Source: an uncultured Clostridia bacterium (GTDB lineage Bacteria > Bacillota > Clostridia > Saccharofermentanales > Saccharofermentanaceae). From it: a stretch of 64,000 nt of DNA. Position numbers and translations under genes: made by a program. Where the stretch lies: positions 1 through 64,000 of the forward strand of contig CALEFT010000046.1 of NCBI GenBank assembly GCA_937876985.1. The letters are read 5' to 3'. This document shows, piece after piece, positions 1 to 8,010 of the stretch. The notes beneath the pieces were generated by a model, which saw only the letters and a list, made by a program, of their open reading frames with translations, had not been told where the DNA came from and did not search any database. The stretch's first letter is position 1. The number at the start of each line of letters is the position of its first letter.

Positions 1-199
<199 letters not shown>

Positions 200-359
200 A
201 ATTTTGAGAGCCTTTTGGCTCTTTACTTATCTTTGTTATCCAACTCAATGAATTGAACTTGGCTCGTTATTCAAGTTTTGCATTCTATTCAATTTTCAAG
301 ATCCGTTCCTTCGCTTTTGCCTTTGTTTTGCTTCAGGCTTTCCGCGAAGTGCCCGTTAA

Positions 360-388
360 TATTACTACCGTCATTTCATTATGTCAAG
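360..388 (-). promoter_or_regulatory. rrn promoter P2
   Basis: On the minus strand there is a -35 box TTGACA (383-388), an 18-nt spacer and a weak -10 TAATAT near 359-364. An A-rich UP-like tract AAAAAAGTGC lies just upstream of the -35 box. The same tract precedes the alpha-operon promoter at 20562-20567, which supports a shared strong-promoter design. Confidence 0.6.
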
Positions 389-472
389 CACTTTTTTAGA
401 ACTTTCAAAAACTTTTTTTCTTGTCCGTTTCTGTCCGCTTCTTCGTGCTTACGGCTTCAAAAAGGCTCGATA

Positions 473-501
473 AATATACAACACACTTCTAAACTTTGCA
501 A
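473..501 (-). promoter_or_regulatory. rrn promoter P1
   Basis: On the minus strand TTGCAA (496-501) is followed by a 17-nt spacer and TATATT (473-478), with A-tracts upstream. It lies about 110 bp upstream of P2 and drives the same 16S gene. Tandem promoters of this kind are usual for rRNA operons. The TTGCAA -35 box is shared with the alpha and S10 operon promoters in this window. Confidence 0.65.
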
Positions 502-575
502 GGGGTTTTTCGAAATTTTTCCTATATATTTTTCTTGATATTTTTCGAAGGCAAATTTACCTTACCGCGACACCT

Positions 576-585
576 GCTTTTCGAG
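576..585 (-). repeat. CTCGAAAAGC word, first of at least 15 exact copies
   Basis: Exact copies of CTCGAAAAGC start at 1912, 3163, 9560, 15332, 20625, 34801, 52816 and 55142 on the plus strand. On the minus strand they start (left end) at 576, 22507, 33984, 42069, 43427, 45690, 48864. About ten are intergenic. A looser consensus is CCCTCTCGAAAAGCRYC. Near copies with the CGAAAAGC core occur elsewhere, for example at about 17053, 36778, 58709 and 62948. The function is unknown. Confidence 0.8.
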
Positions 586-802
586 AGAGTTCCAGGGAAA
601 ACTTGATTTTTATTAATATGCACTTTCTTATTTTCTTATCGTGCTAATCAGAACTTTAGCTAGGTATTATGGTGGATTTGGAGGATATTATTCTTATGCT
701 GCGCTGCCTGTCTGCTTGCTATTTTATATAATATATATACTTAAACTATTCGCCATCTGTTTGCCCAACACGATTAATTTCAAACTTTTTTTGCAAGGTG
801 GC

Positions 803-831
803 TTGTAAAAACTTGCATGAATGTGTAAAAT
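803..831 (+). promoter_or_regulatory. ldh promoter
   Basis: TTGTAA (803-808), a 17-nt spacer and TAAAAT (826-831) lie about 36 bp upstream of the ldh start codon. A strong ribosome binding site, TAGGAGG, is at 853-859. No clear operator or riboswitch is visible between the promoter and the gene. Confidence 0.5.
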
Positions 832-866
832 CGTAGTAATTTTCGTTTTTTAGTAGGAGGTTACAG

Positions 867-1820
867 ATGTATACACCTAGGGGATCAAAGATCGCAATCA
901 TCGGTGCAGGAGCAGTTGGTGCTTCTATCGCTTTTGCTCTCGCAATTGAGCAACGCTGCGCTGAGTTAGTTCTCATTGACGTTAACAAGGATAAGGCTAT
1001 GGGTGAGGTTCTTGATATTTCTCATGGCTTGCCATTCCTCGGTCATATGAATATTTATGCAGGTGACTATTCTGATGTTAAGGATTCTGACTTGATTATT
1101 ATTACTGCAGGTATTCCACGTAAGCCAGGCGAGACACGCCTTGACCTTGCTAAGAAGAATGTTGCACTTGCACACATCATCACAGATAGCGTTATGCAGT
1201 ACTACAACAAGGGTAATATTCTCGTTGTTTCCAACCCTTGCGATATCGTAACTTACATGATTGCTAAGTGGTCTGGACTTCCAACTAACCGCGTTATCGG
1301 TTCTGGTACTACTCTAGACTCAGCTCGTTTCCGTTTCTTGCTTAGCCAGAAGCTCAACGTGGATGTTCGTAACGTACACGGTTATATTCTCGGCGAGCAC
1401 GGTGAGTCTCAGTTCCCTGTATGGAGCCAGACACATATTGCTGGTACAAATGTTGACGACTACGCTAAGAGCGTTGGCATCGAGTTCACAAGCAAGGACA
1501 AGGCTGAGATTGCAGAGCTTACTAAGTCCTCTGGTGCTCAGATTATCAAGCTTAAGGGTGCTACATATAACGGAATCGCAGTATCCGTTTCCACTCTTGC
1601 TCAGAGCCTTCTTAAGGATGAGCACACAATTCGTCCAGTTTGCTCTATGATGAACGGCGAATACGGCATCACAGGCTGCTCAATGAATATTCCTACAATC
1701 ATCGGTGCTAACGGTGTTGAGAAGGTTCTTGAGGTTCCACTTTATGAGGAAGAGCTTTTCGCATTGCAGCATTCTGCTAAGAACCTTATCGCTGCTATCG
1801 AGGGTGTAAAGGATCTCTAA
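867..1820 (+). CDS. ldh: L-lactate dehydrogenase
   Basis: This 317-residue cytoplasmic enzyme should interconvert pyruvate and L-lactate with NAD(H) at the end of fermentative glycolysis. The nucleotide-binding loop GAGAVG is at residues 13-18. The substrate loop contains GETRLDL (about 88-94), and the catalytic histidine is in GEHGES (His178). Length and motifs fit the lactate rather than the malate branch, though malate dehydrogenase activity cannot be excluded by eye. The gene stands alone between its own promoter and a terminator, divergent from the rRNA gene. Start ATG is set by TAGGAGG eight bases upstream. Confidence 0.93.
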   Translation: MYTPRGSKIAIIGAGAVGASIAFALAIEQRCAELVLIDVNKDKAMGEVLDISHGLPFLGHMNIYAGDYSDVKDSDLIIITAGIPRKPGETRLDLAKKNVALAHIITDSVMQYYNKGNILVVSNPCDIVTYMIAKWSGLPTNRVIGSGTTLDSARFRFLLSQKLNVDVRNVHGYILGEHGESQFPVWSQTHIAGTNVDDYAKSVGIEFTSKDKAEIAELTKSSGAQIIKLKGATYNGIAVSVSTLAQSLLKDEHTIRPVCSMMNGEYGITGCSMNIPTIIGANGVEKVLEVPLYEEELFALQHSAKNLIAAIEGVKDL

Positions 1821-1847
1821 TTTCAAACTTAAGTTCACGTACATAAG

Positions 1848-1878
1848 CTGTCTCGAAGATTTCTTCGGGACAGTTTTT
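1848..1878 (+). terminator. ldh terminator
   Basis: A hairpin with arms CTGTCTCGAAGA and TCTTCGGGACAG is followed by a run of T residues. It lies 28 bp after the ldh stop codon on the same strand. Confidence 0.85.
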
Positions 1879-1934
1879 TGTTGCCGTTCCTTTGTTATTT
1901 GCTCCCTCCCTCTCGAAAAGCACAAACTCAACAG

Positions 1935-1969
1935 AAACAAACCACCTGCATCAGATATGACACAGGTGG
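1935..1969 (-). terminator. terminator of the carboxypeptidase gene
   Basis: On the minus strand CCACCTG and CAGGTGG form a 7-bp stem (1942-1969) followed by TTTGTTTC. It lies about 70 bp beyond the stop codon of the carboxypeptidase gene. Confidence 0.65.
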
Positions 1970-2037
1970 ACTTAAAATTGTTGATATTATTATTTTTCTT
2001 ATGTGCTTGGCAAAGCTTTTCAAGAAAGCCTAGCGTT

Positions 2038-3639
2038 TTACTTCTTGGAGTCGTTTTTGAAATCGTCGTAGTTGATAATCTCTCCGTGATATTTACGAAT
2101 ACCCTTCTTATTTCTCCTGCGCTTCTTCTTGATTACGTTAATTGCTCGGATAATTAGAAGCACAATACAAACTAATATTAGAACTAGTACAACAAGGAGA
2201 ATGATTGAAATTGCAAGATTCTTTAGCGCAAATTGCAAAATCGGGTGCAAATCCGCATACTTGTCGTCTTTGCTAGAGTCAGCATCATCTGAAACCTCTG
2301 ATTCATCTGATTCATCGGAGCCTTCCGATTCTGTCAAAGCCTCTGCCTGGGACTCATCTTCTTCATTGCTCTCTGGCACATCGATAACCTCAAAAATACC
2401 TCCGCTAGTAGCGCCACTTTGGTTATCAATATTCGCATCGCCATTCATAGCTGAGATAGCATTCCACATATCTAACACAGGAGCTTCCTGCTCAGTCGTA
2501 TTGTTAGAATAGTAATCTGAAGTAGTTCCCTCTAGCACAGAAACTGGATTTCTATTCCAGCACTCGAGATTGCCATAACCTGCAATAGATGCAACATATC
2601 TTGTCTGATATGAATAGTTAGAAATTCCGCATACTGCTACGATTACGCCATGACCATTCTCATTGATTGTATAAAGAGTCATTCCTGTACCGGCAGCAGA
2701 TGTTGTACCTGTCTTGCCACCAACAACTGCTGCACAATGAGTATCCTCACCCTCTGCTGTCATTGTTGTAAGCCATGGGTCGCTTAAGATGTAATTGGAA
2801 TTCCTTGCAATTAGCCAGCCGTCCTCTTGGTTTATGTTAGTCGCCTCGAAGAAATGCGTAGGCGTATTAATAACCGTAACAAATTCCTCGCGCGTCGCAG
2901 CATCTGCCATCATCAAAGTCAAATCATATGCGGTTGTGTAATGATTATCACTATGAAGTCCATGTGGGTTCGTGTAATGTGAATTTACACAGCCCAAACT
3001 CGCAAGTCTTATATTCGCAAGCTCTGCGTATGCTGTAAGCTTGTAGTCTGCAAGCACTTCTTCTGCAGTTATCGGTGTCTCGAGACCAGCATTTACAAGG
3101 TCTACAATATCCTGCGCGTTCACTCCATCAGGACCTACATCATCAGACCCAATTGGATAATCCTCGAAAAGCGCATCTAAAATACCTTCAGCTAATGCGT
3201 TCGCAGCATCGTTTCCCGATGGGAGCATAAGTCCATACAAAAGCTCTGAAACCGATGTAATCTCGCCTACTGTAAGTCCCATTACAGTAGAATCGAAAGT
3301 GATGTTATTTGCAGCATTCTCAGAATATGTTAGCATGTCGTCCATCTCAAGATAGTCGATTGCTAGAGATGCCGTGAGGATTTTCGTCATAGAGGCTGGG
3401 TATACTCTGCCATTCTCGTTGCTACTAATTAGAATCTCTCCTGTTGTGCTGTCATATGCACAGTATGCAAGGCACTCTACTTCCTCTAGGCTCGGGAGCG
3501 TAATCTGCGGCTGACTAGGCATTACATCGCCTTCCTCATCGTCAGAAGTCGCCCACACCTGACTTTGGCTTCCTATCGCAGTAAACAACATTAGAATCGC
3601 TAATATTAAGCTTACTGCCGCCTTCCAAAATCTCTTCAT
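2038..3639 (-). CDS. D-alanyl-D-alanine carboxypeptidase (peptidase S11, PBP5-like)
   Basis: This penicillin-binding protein of 533 residues should remove the terminal D-Ala of peptidoglycan pentapeptides outside the cell. All three S11 active-site motifs are visible: SMTK at 83-86, SGN at 141-143 and KTG at 309-311. An N-terminal signal segment (about 7-30) and a C-terminal membrane helix near 475-505, followed by a Lys/Arg-rich tail, anchor it to the membrane. A Ser/Asp/Glu-rich linker lies before the helix. It is longer than typical DacA because of this tail and a loop around 155-200. The loop contains a Leu-Phe-Glu encoded by the CTCGAAAAGC word. GGAGGA precedes the ATG. Confidence 0.9.
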   Translation of the reverse strand: MKRFWKAAVSLILAILMLFTAIGSQSQVWATSDDEEGDVMPSQPQITLPSLEEVECLAYCAYDSTTGEILISSNENGRVYPASMTKILTASLAIDYLEMDDMLTYSENAANNITFDSTVMGLTVGEITSVSELLYGLMLPSGNDAANALAEGILDALFEDYPIGSDDVGPDGVNAQDIVDLVNAGLETPITAEEVLADYKLTAYAELANIRLASLGCVNSHYTNPHGLHSDNHYTTAYDLTLMMADAATREEFVTVINTPTHFFEATNINQEDGWLIARNSNYILSDPWLTTMTAEGEDTHCAAVVGGKTGTTSAAGTGMTLYTINENGHGVIVAVCGISNYSYQTRYVASIAGYGNLECWNRNPVSVLEGTTSDYYSNNTTEQEAPVLDMWNAISAMNGDANIDNQSGATSGGIFEVIDVPESNEEDESQAEALTESEGSDESDESEVSDDADSSKDDKYADLHPILQFALKNLAISIILLVVLVLILVCIVLLIIRAINVIKKKRRRNKKGIRKYHGEIINYDDFKNDSKK

Positions 3640-3665
3640 TATCTTCCTCCAGTTATTAAAGAATT

Positions 3666-3696
3666 GAATCAGCGCTTGAAGACCAAACGCTGATTC
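3666..3696 (-). terminator. probable gyrA terminator
   Basis: Perfect 9-bp arms GAATCAGCG and CGCTGATTC flank a 13-nt loop just after the gyrA stop codon. The T-tract beyond it on the minus strand is poor (AATTCTTT), so termination may be partial and some transcripts may continue into the carboxypeptidase gene 27 bp further on. Confidence 0.55.
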
Positions 3697-3707
3697 TTAG
3701 TCATCAA

Positions 3708-6317
3708 TTACTGATTATCTTCAGAAGCATCCTCGCTAGGCGTATCAGCTTCTGGCGCTACATCGGAAACGCTTTCCTCTCCCTCTTCGGTAATAGTTGC
3801 ATCTTCCTCTTCTTCGAAATGATCTACAATAGCAAAATCGACGATTGAGGCATCATTTGCTCTCATAAGCTTTACACCTGAAGTTGCTCTCGATAGTGTA
3901 GGAATCTCACTCGTGGCTAGTCTAATAACTACACCAGAATCTGTTACTATCAACAAATCCTTATCGTCGCCTACTAATGTACAGCCAACAAGCTCACCAG
4001 TCTTCTCGGTAGTCTTGTATGTGATAAGTCCAGTACCTCCTCTATGCTGTGTCTTATAGCCATCAAGCGTCGTTCTCTTACCCATACCCTTACGAGAAAT
4101 AACCAAAAGCTCACCGTCTTCTGTTACCGGTACCATTCCTACAACCTCGTCGTCACCAACAAGCTTAATTCCTCTTACACCTGTGGAATTACGGCCCATT
4201 GCACGAACATCGTCAGCCTTGAAGCGAATTGCCTTACCATTCTTAGTAACGAGCATAATCTCTTGCTCTGCTGTTGTAAGACTTGCATCTACAAGTGCGT
4301 CTTCTTCACGGATATTTACAGCGATTAGTCCGTTCTTGTTAATGTTCGCATAAGATGCAAGAGAGGTCTTCTTAATTACACCGTTCTTCGTAGCGATAGT
4401 AAGATACTGGTCCTCCGCATCAAAATTGCATACTGGGATGATATTCTTAATCTTCTCACCCTCTTGTAGCTTCAAGATGTTTACAATAGCAGTTCCACGG
4501 GCTGTTCTAGAGCTTGTCTCTGGAATATTGTAGCCCTTCATCTTGAATACACGTCCAGTATTTGTAAAGCAAAGGAGGAAGTGGTGTGTTGTTGTAGTAA
4601 TTAGTTTCTCAACATAGTCTTCTTCTCTTGTGCTCTGTCCAGAAATACCACGACCACCTCTATGCTGACTCTTATATGTATCAACAAGCTGTCTCTTGAT
4701 ATAACCGAAGTTTGTAAGTGTAACAACGATATTCTGTTCCTGAATTAGTGATTCGTCATCAATATCCTCGAATGCACCCTGTACAACCTCTGTAATTCTT
4801 GGAGTAGCAAACTTACGCTTAACCTCCAAAATCTCCTCCTTGATTGTCGCATGAAGTGTTCCAACGTCAGAAAGAATGAGATTATAATGCTCAATCTTCT
4901 TGTTAAGATCAGCAATCTCCGCTTCAAGCTTCTCTCTCTCAAGACCAGTCAAACGTCCGAGACGCATATCAACAATGTGCTTAGCCTGCTTGTCGCTAAA
5001 GCCAAAACGCTCGCACATCTCAGCCATAGCATCTGCTTCCGTTCTGTTTCTTCTAATAATCTTAATAATCTCATCGATGTGGTCCATTGCAAGGAGCAAG
5101 CCCTCATCAATGTGCTTCTTCTCAAGAGCCTTCTTAAGCTCGAACTTTGTTCTTCTAGTAACAACATCCTCTTGGTGCTTAATGTAGTGCTTAAGAGCAT
5201 CAATCAAAGTAAACGTCTTAGGCTCTAGCTTACCATCCTCATTAGGAACAAGAGCAAGCATATTAGCACAGCAAGCATCCTGCAATGCACAGTTCTTATA
5301 TAGCTGATTCAATACAACGTCTGCATTAGCATCCTTCTTGAGCTCGATAACAATACGAACCATCTCGTTACGGTCAGACTCATCTCTGATACCGCTAATA
5401 CCCTCGACCTTCTTCTCCTTAACGAGATCAGCCATACGCTCAATTAGGCGAGCCTTGTTAACAGCAAATGGCAAGTCATGGATAATTATTCTCTGGCGAC
5501 CGCCTGGCATATCATCAAACTCTGCATGCGCACGAACTACAATACGACCTTTACCTGTTGTGTAAGCCTCACGAATACCCATCTGTCCAAGAATCTGTCC
5601 GCCTGTTGGGAAGTCTGGACCCTTAATAACAGTCATAAGCTCGTCAACTGTTACATCTGGGTTCTCAAGCATCATGATTACGCCATCAATTACCTCACCC
5701 ATATTGTGTGGTGGGATATTTGTTGCCATACCTACTGCGATACCAACAGAACCATTAACTAGTAGGTTTGGAAATCTAGATGGAAGTGCAACCGGCTCAA
5801 AATCGTGTTCGTCGAAGTTTGGACGGAAGTCAACTGTTTCCTTCTCAATATCGCTCATCATCTCGAGAGCAACTTTAGCAAGTCTAGCCTCTGTATAACG
5901 GTAAGCAGCTGGTGGATCTCCGTCGATAGAACCGAAGTTTCCGTGTCCGTCTACAAGTGGATGTCTAAGTGAGAAATTCTGCGCCAAACGAACGAGCGCG
6001 TCATATACCGATGCGTCTCCGTGTGGGTGGAAGCGTCCAAGAACATCACCAATCGTAGTAGCACACTTACGATATGGTGTTGATGGCAAAAACTTCTGCG
6101 TATACATGGAATATAAAATTCTTCTATGAACCGGCTTAAGTCCATCACGAATATCTGGAAGCGCACGGTCAGAAATTACTGACATAGCATAGTCGATAAA
6201 TGACTTCTTCATCTCTCGCTCAAGATCAACAGGAATAATTGTATTCTGTTCAGCCTTGAAAATGGCATCCATTTCCTTCTCTTGTTGCTGGCGTTGTGAC
6301 TTGTCCAATTTGGCCAT
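3708..6317 (-). CDS. gyrA: DNA gyrase subunit A
   Basis: The A subunit of gyrase (869 residues) cleaves and rejoins DNA to introduce negative supercoils. The breakage-reunion domain carries the catalytic tyrosine in YRYTEAR (Tyr141). The C-terminal beta-pinwheel holds a GyrA box, QHRGGRG, which separates it from ParC; a second related motif, QHRGGTG, follows. The tail is acidic. The quinolone region reads HPHGDASVYD, placing Ala102 where E. coli has Ser83 and Asp106 at E. coli Asp87. gyrB is not adjacent in this window. An upstream GAGAGG supports the chosen ATG. Confidence 0.96.
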   Translation of the reverse strand: MAKLDKSQRQQQEKEMDAIFKAEQNTIIPVDLEREMKKSFIDYAMSVISDRALPDIRDGLKPVHRRILYSMYTQKFLPSTPYRKCATTIGDVLGRFHPHGDASVYDALVRLAQNFSLRHPLVDGHGNFGSIDGDPPAAYRYTEARLAKVALEMMSDIEKETVDFRPNFDEHDFEPVALPSRFPNLLVNGSVGIAVGMATNIPPHNMGEVIDGVIMMLENPDVTVDELMTVIKGPDFPTGGQILGQMGIREAYTTGKGRIVVRAHAEFDDMPGGRQRIIIHDLPFAVNKARLIERMADLVKEKKVEGISGIRDESDRNEMVRIVIELKKDANADVVLNQLYKNCALQDACCANMLALVPNEDGKLEPKTFTLIDALKHYIKHQEDVVTRRTKFELKKALEKKHIDEGLLLAMDHIDEIIKIIRRNRTEADAMAEMCERFGFSDKQAKHIVDMRLGRLTGLEREKLEAEIADLNKKIEHYNLILSDVGTLHATIKEEILEVKRKFATPRITEVVQGAFEDIDDESLIQEQNIVVTLTNFGYIKRQLVDTYKSQHRGGRGISGQSTREEDYVEKLITTTTHHFLLCFTNTGRVFKMKGYNIPETSSRTARGTAIVNILKLQEGEKIKNIIPVCNFDAEDQYLTIATKNGVIKKTSLASYANINKNGLIAVNIREEDALVDASLTTAEQEIMLVTKNGKAIRFKADDVRAMGRNSTGVRGIKLVGDDEVVGMVPVTEDGELLVISRKGMGKRTTLDGYKTQHRGGTGLITYKTTEKTGELVGCTLVGDDKDLLIVTDSGVVIRLATSEIPTLSRATSGVKLMRANDASIVDFAIVDHFEEEEDATITEEGEESVSDVAPEADTPSEDASEDNQ

Positions 6318-6354
6318 TTGAGGGTCCTCTCTTTTGTATGATTTTTACCCCTAT

Positions 6355-6363
6355 ATTATACCA
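6355..6363 (-). promoter_or_regulatory. gyrA promoter, extended -10
   Basis: The minus strand carries TGGTATAAT, an extended -10 element, 38 bp upstream of the gyrA start codon. No good -35 box is visible at the usual distance, which fits an extended -10 promoter. Array 1 begins about 170 bp upstream. Confidence 0.5.
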
Positions 6364-6529
6364 CATTTATCGCCTTCTCGCGCATATGTATCTTATTTAT
6401 TTATATTATTTATATAGTAAGTATTATACTATCAAGCATATTAATAGAACAGTAGAAATAATATATGGGTCAAGGTAGTTTAGTGTGGGTCGTAGGCTTG
6501 CTTATTAGCTAGCTTATTAGATAATGGAC

Positions 6530-7019
6530 TACGATAAAAATCTCAAAATTTAGTTTTTATCGTATCTTCACAGCTAGTTAGAAGCCATCTTAATCGCTCA
6601 AACTACGATAAAAAATAAAAAAACACATTTTTATCGTATAAACACACGCTCTTCTCGAGGCTCTTTTTCATTCAAACTACGATAAAAAACTTAAAACAGC
6701 TTTTTTATCGTACTATTCGAGCAAGTTAGCAAGGTAACACGGCTCCATCCAGCATGAAAAACTACGATAAAAATCAAGAAAATCAATTCTTATCGTAGTC
6801 AGCCTCTACAAATAGGCTCATTCTTGATAAAAACACTACGATAAAAATCAAAAAAATGAATTTTTATCGTAAATGGTGTATGTGAGATGGCTTTGGACCA
6901 ACAACATTATTACGATAAAAATTGAGAAATAGGTTTTTTATCGTAACTCGCGTAAAATCACACGCAATATACCACTACTCCGATTACGATAAAAGCCAAG
7001 AATTCTGATTCCTATATAA
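6530..7019. repeat. palindrome array 1: seven 35-bp elements at 74-bp period
   Basis: Each element is TACGATAAAAA, a 13-nt centre, then TTTTTATCGTA. Elements lie at 6530-6564, 6604-6638, 6678-6712, 6763-6797, 6837-6871, 6911-6945 and a decayed one at 6985-7019. Start-to-start steps are 74, 74, 85, 74, 74 and 74. The 13-nt centres are A-rich and oriented (roughly TCAAGAAAATCAA), so an element has a direction. Inter-element segments are 39 nt (one is 50 nt). The array fills the gene-free stretch 6364-7063 between gyrA and rsmG. It is not CRISPR: element centres vary and no cas genes are present. Confidence 0.9.
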
Positions 7020-7063
7020 TTCTCAGTGTGTGACATGACATGGCATGTCTTACCACCCCCACA

Positions 7064-7095
7064 CAAAAACAAAAAGAACCTCTTTATAGAGGTTC
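7064..7095 (-). terminator. terminator of the rpmH-rsmG operon
   Basis: On the minus strand GAACCTC and GAGGTTC form a stem around a short loop (7076-7095), followed by TTTTTGTTTTTG. The hairpin overlaps the last codons of rsmG, so it closes the operon directly. Confidence 0.85.
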
Positions 7096-8010
7096 CTTGC
7101 TTGGTTTTCCAGCTTGTCTTGGATATTGTGTCGGGGTGCTTCTTACTTTACGAATTACTACGATAGAGCGTTCCATGTCTGTGCCAGGAAGCACGAATTG
7201 GGTAGAGGTTTCTATTGTGCCTCCAAGCTTAATTATTGCTGTCTTCGACTGTTCTAGTTCTTCTTCTAGATGGCCCTTCATCGCGAGGAATATTCCACCT
7301 ACCTTCACGAGTGGCAAACAGTATTCACATAGCGTAGGGAGCGAGGCAACTGCGCGTGCTGTTGCGATGTCGTACTTTTCGCGATGGGTCTTGCTGTGAC
7401 CTGCGTCTTCTGCCCTAGAGTGCACCGTGCGTGCGCCAGTTAAGGAGAGTTTGCTGATGACTGTGTCGAGGAAGCCGACGCGCTTTTTGAGGGAGTCTAG
7501 CAGGGTTAGTTCGAGGCTTGAGATGGAGACCTTGAGGGGGATGCCCGGGAAGCCTGCGCCTGTTCCGACGTCGATTATGCTTAGGTTCTCGCGGCCCTGC
7601 TTCTTTTGTTCGGCTTCGATGAAGGACACGAGGGTTAGTGAGTCGATGAAGTGACGCATTGCGATTCCGTTGTCGTCAACGATGTTTGTCAGGTTCATTA
7701 CCTTATTGTATTCGCGTAGGAGCGCCGCATATTCGCGAAAAGCAGCAATTTCTTCGCCAGTAAGCGGCACGGAAATTAGCTTGGCGTTTTCTTCGAGAAT
7801 CGGAGTGATGCCGTTTGTTTCCATGTATGCTGCGTTTATCTGCTCGTCTGAAATAGGCGCATATGTCTTTGCACCATCCTTGGCACCGAGCTCGGTTTTC
7901 TTCGGGAGCGACTCTTTGAGCTTTGCTATGTCGGATTTGCGAAGGCGCCACGTCTTGCCGTCGCCAGTTGGCTTATTGTTTGACGTCTTCTTTGACTTGT
8001 TGTTAGACAT
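7084..8010 (-). CDS. rsmG: 16S rRNA (guanine-527 N7)-methyltransferase
   Basis: RsmG methylates G527 of 16S rRNA using S-adenosylmethionine. The SAM loop DVGTGAGFPG is at residues 147-156. At 308 residues it is about 70 longer than the usual family member, because of a Lys/Asn-rich N-terminal extension (about residues 1-75) of unknown role. The start is supported by GGAGAAAGAG upstream and by an 8-bp overlap with the mnmG stop. It is possible that translation starts further in, but no better ribosome binding site is visible. It is the last gene of the rpmH operon. Confidence 0.92.
   Translation of the reverse strand: MSNNKSKKTSNNKPTGDGKTWRLRKSDIAKLKESLPKKTELGAKDGAKTYAPISDEQINAAYMETNGITPILEENAKLISVPLTGEEIAAFREYAALLREYNKVMNLTNIVDDNGIAMRHFIDSLTLVSFIEAEQKKQGRENLSIIDVGTGAGFPGIPLKVSISSLELTLLDSLKKRVGFLDTVISKLSLTGARTVHSRAEDAGHSKTHREKYDIATARAVASLPTLCEYCLPLVKVGGIFLAMKGHLEEELEQSKTAIIKLGGTIETSTQFVLPGTDMERSIVVIRKVRSTPTQYPRQAGKPSKEPL

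Larger units (their letters stand above)
200..866. other. rrn leader and rrn-ldh divergent intergenic region
   Basis: This 667-base stretch has no gene. Its left half (200-501) is the 16S leader with two tandem promoters firing leftward. The part from 502 to about 800 is AT-rich and would hold the UP element of the upstream rrn promoter. One copy of the CTCGAAAAGC word lies at 576-585 on the minus strand. The right end holds the ldh promoter and ribosome binding site. Short ORFs here look like chance. Confidence 0.7.

Noticed and set aside
3708..6317. ParC instead of GyrA
   Set aside because: A GyrA box (QHRGGRG) is present in the C-terminal domain, which ParC lacks.
6530..6945. DnaA-box cluster or oriC
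   Set aside because: The arms contain TTATCGTA, which resembles part of a DnaA box, but TTATNCACA itself is not seen and no AT-rich unwinding region or dnaA gene is adjacent.
6530..7019. CRISPR array
   Set aside because: Regular repeats and 39-nt spacers look CRISPR-like, but the repeat centres vary, spacers are shared with array 2 rather than unique, and no cas genes are present.
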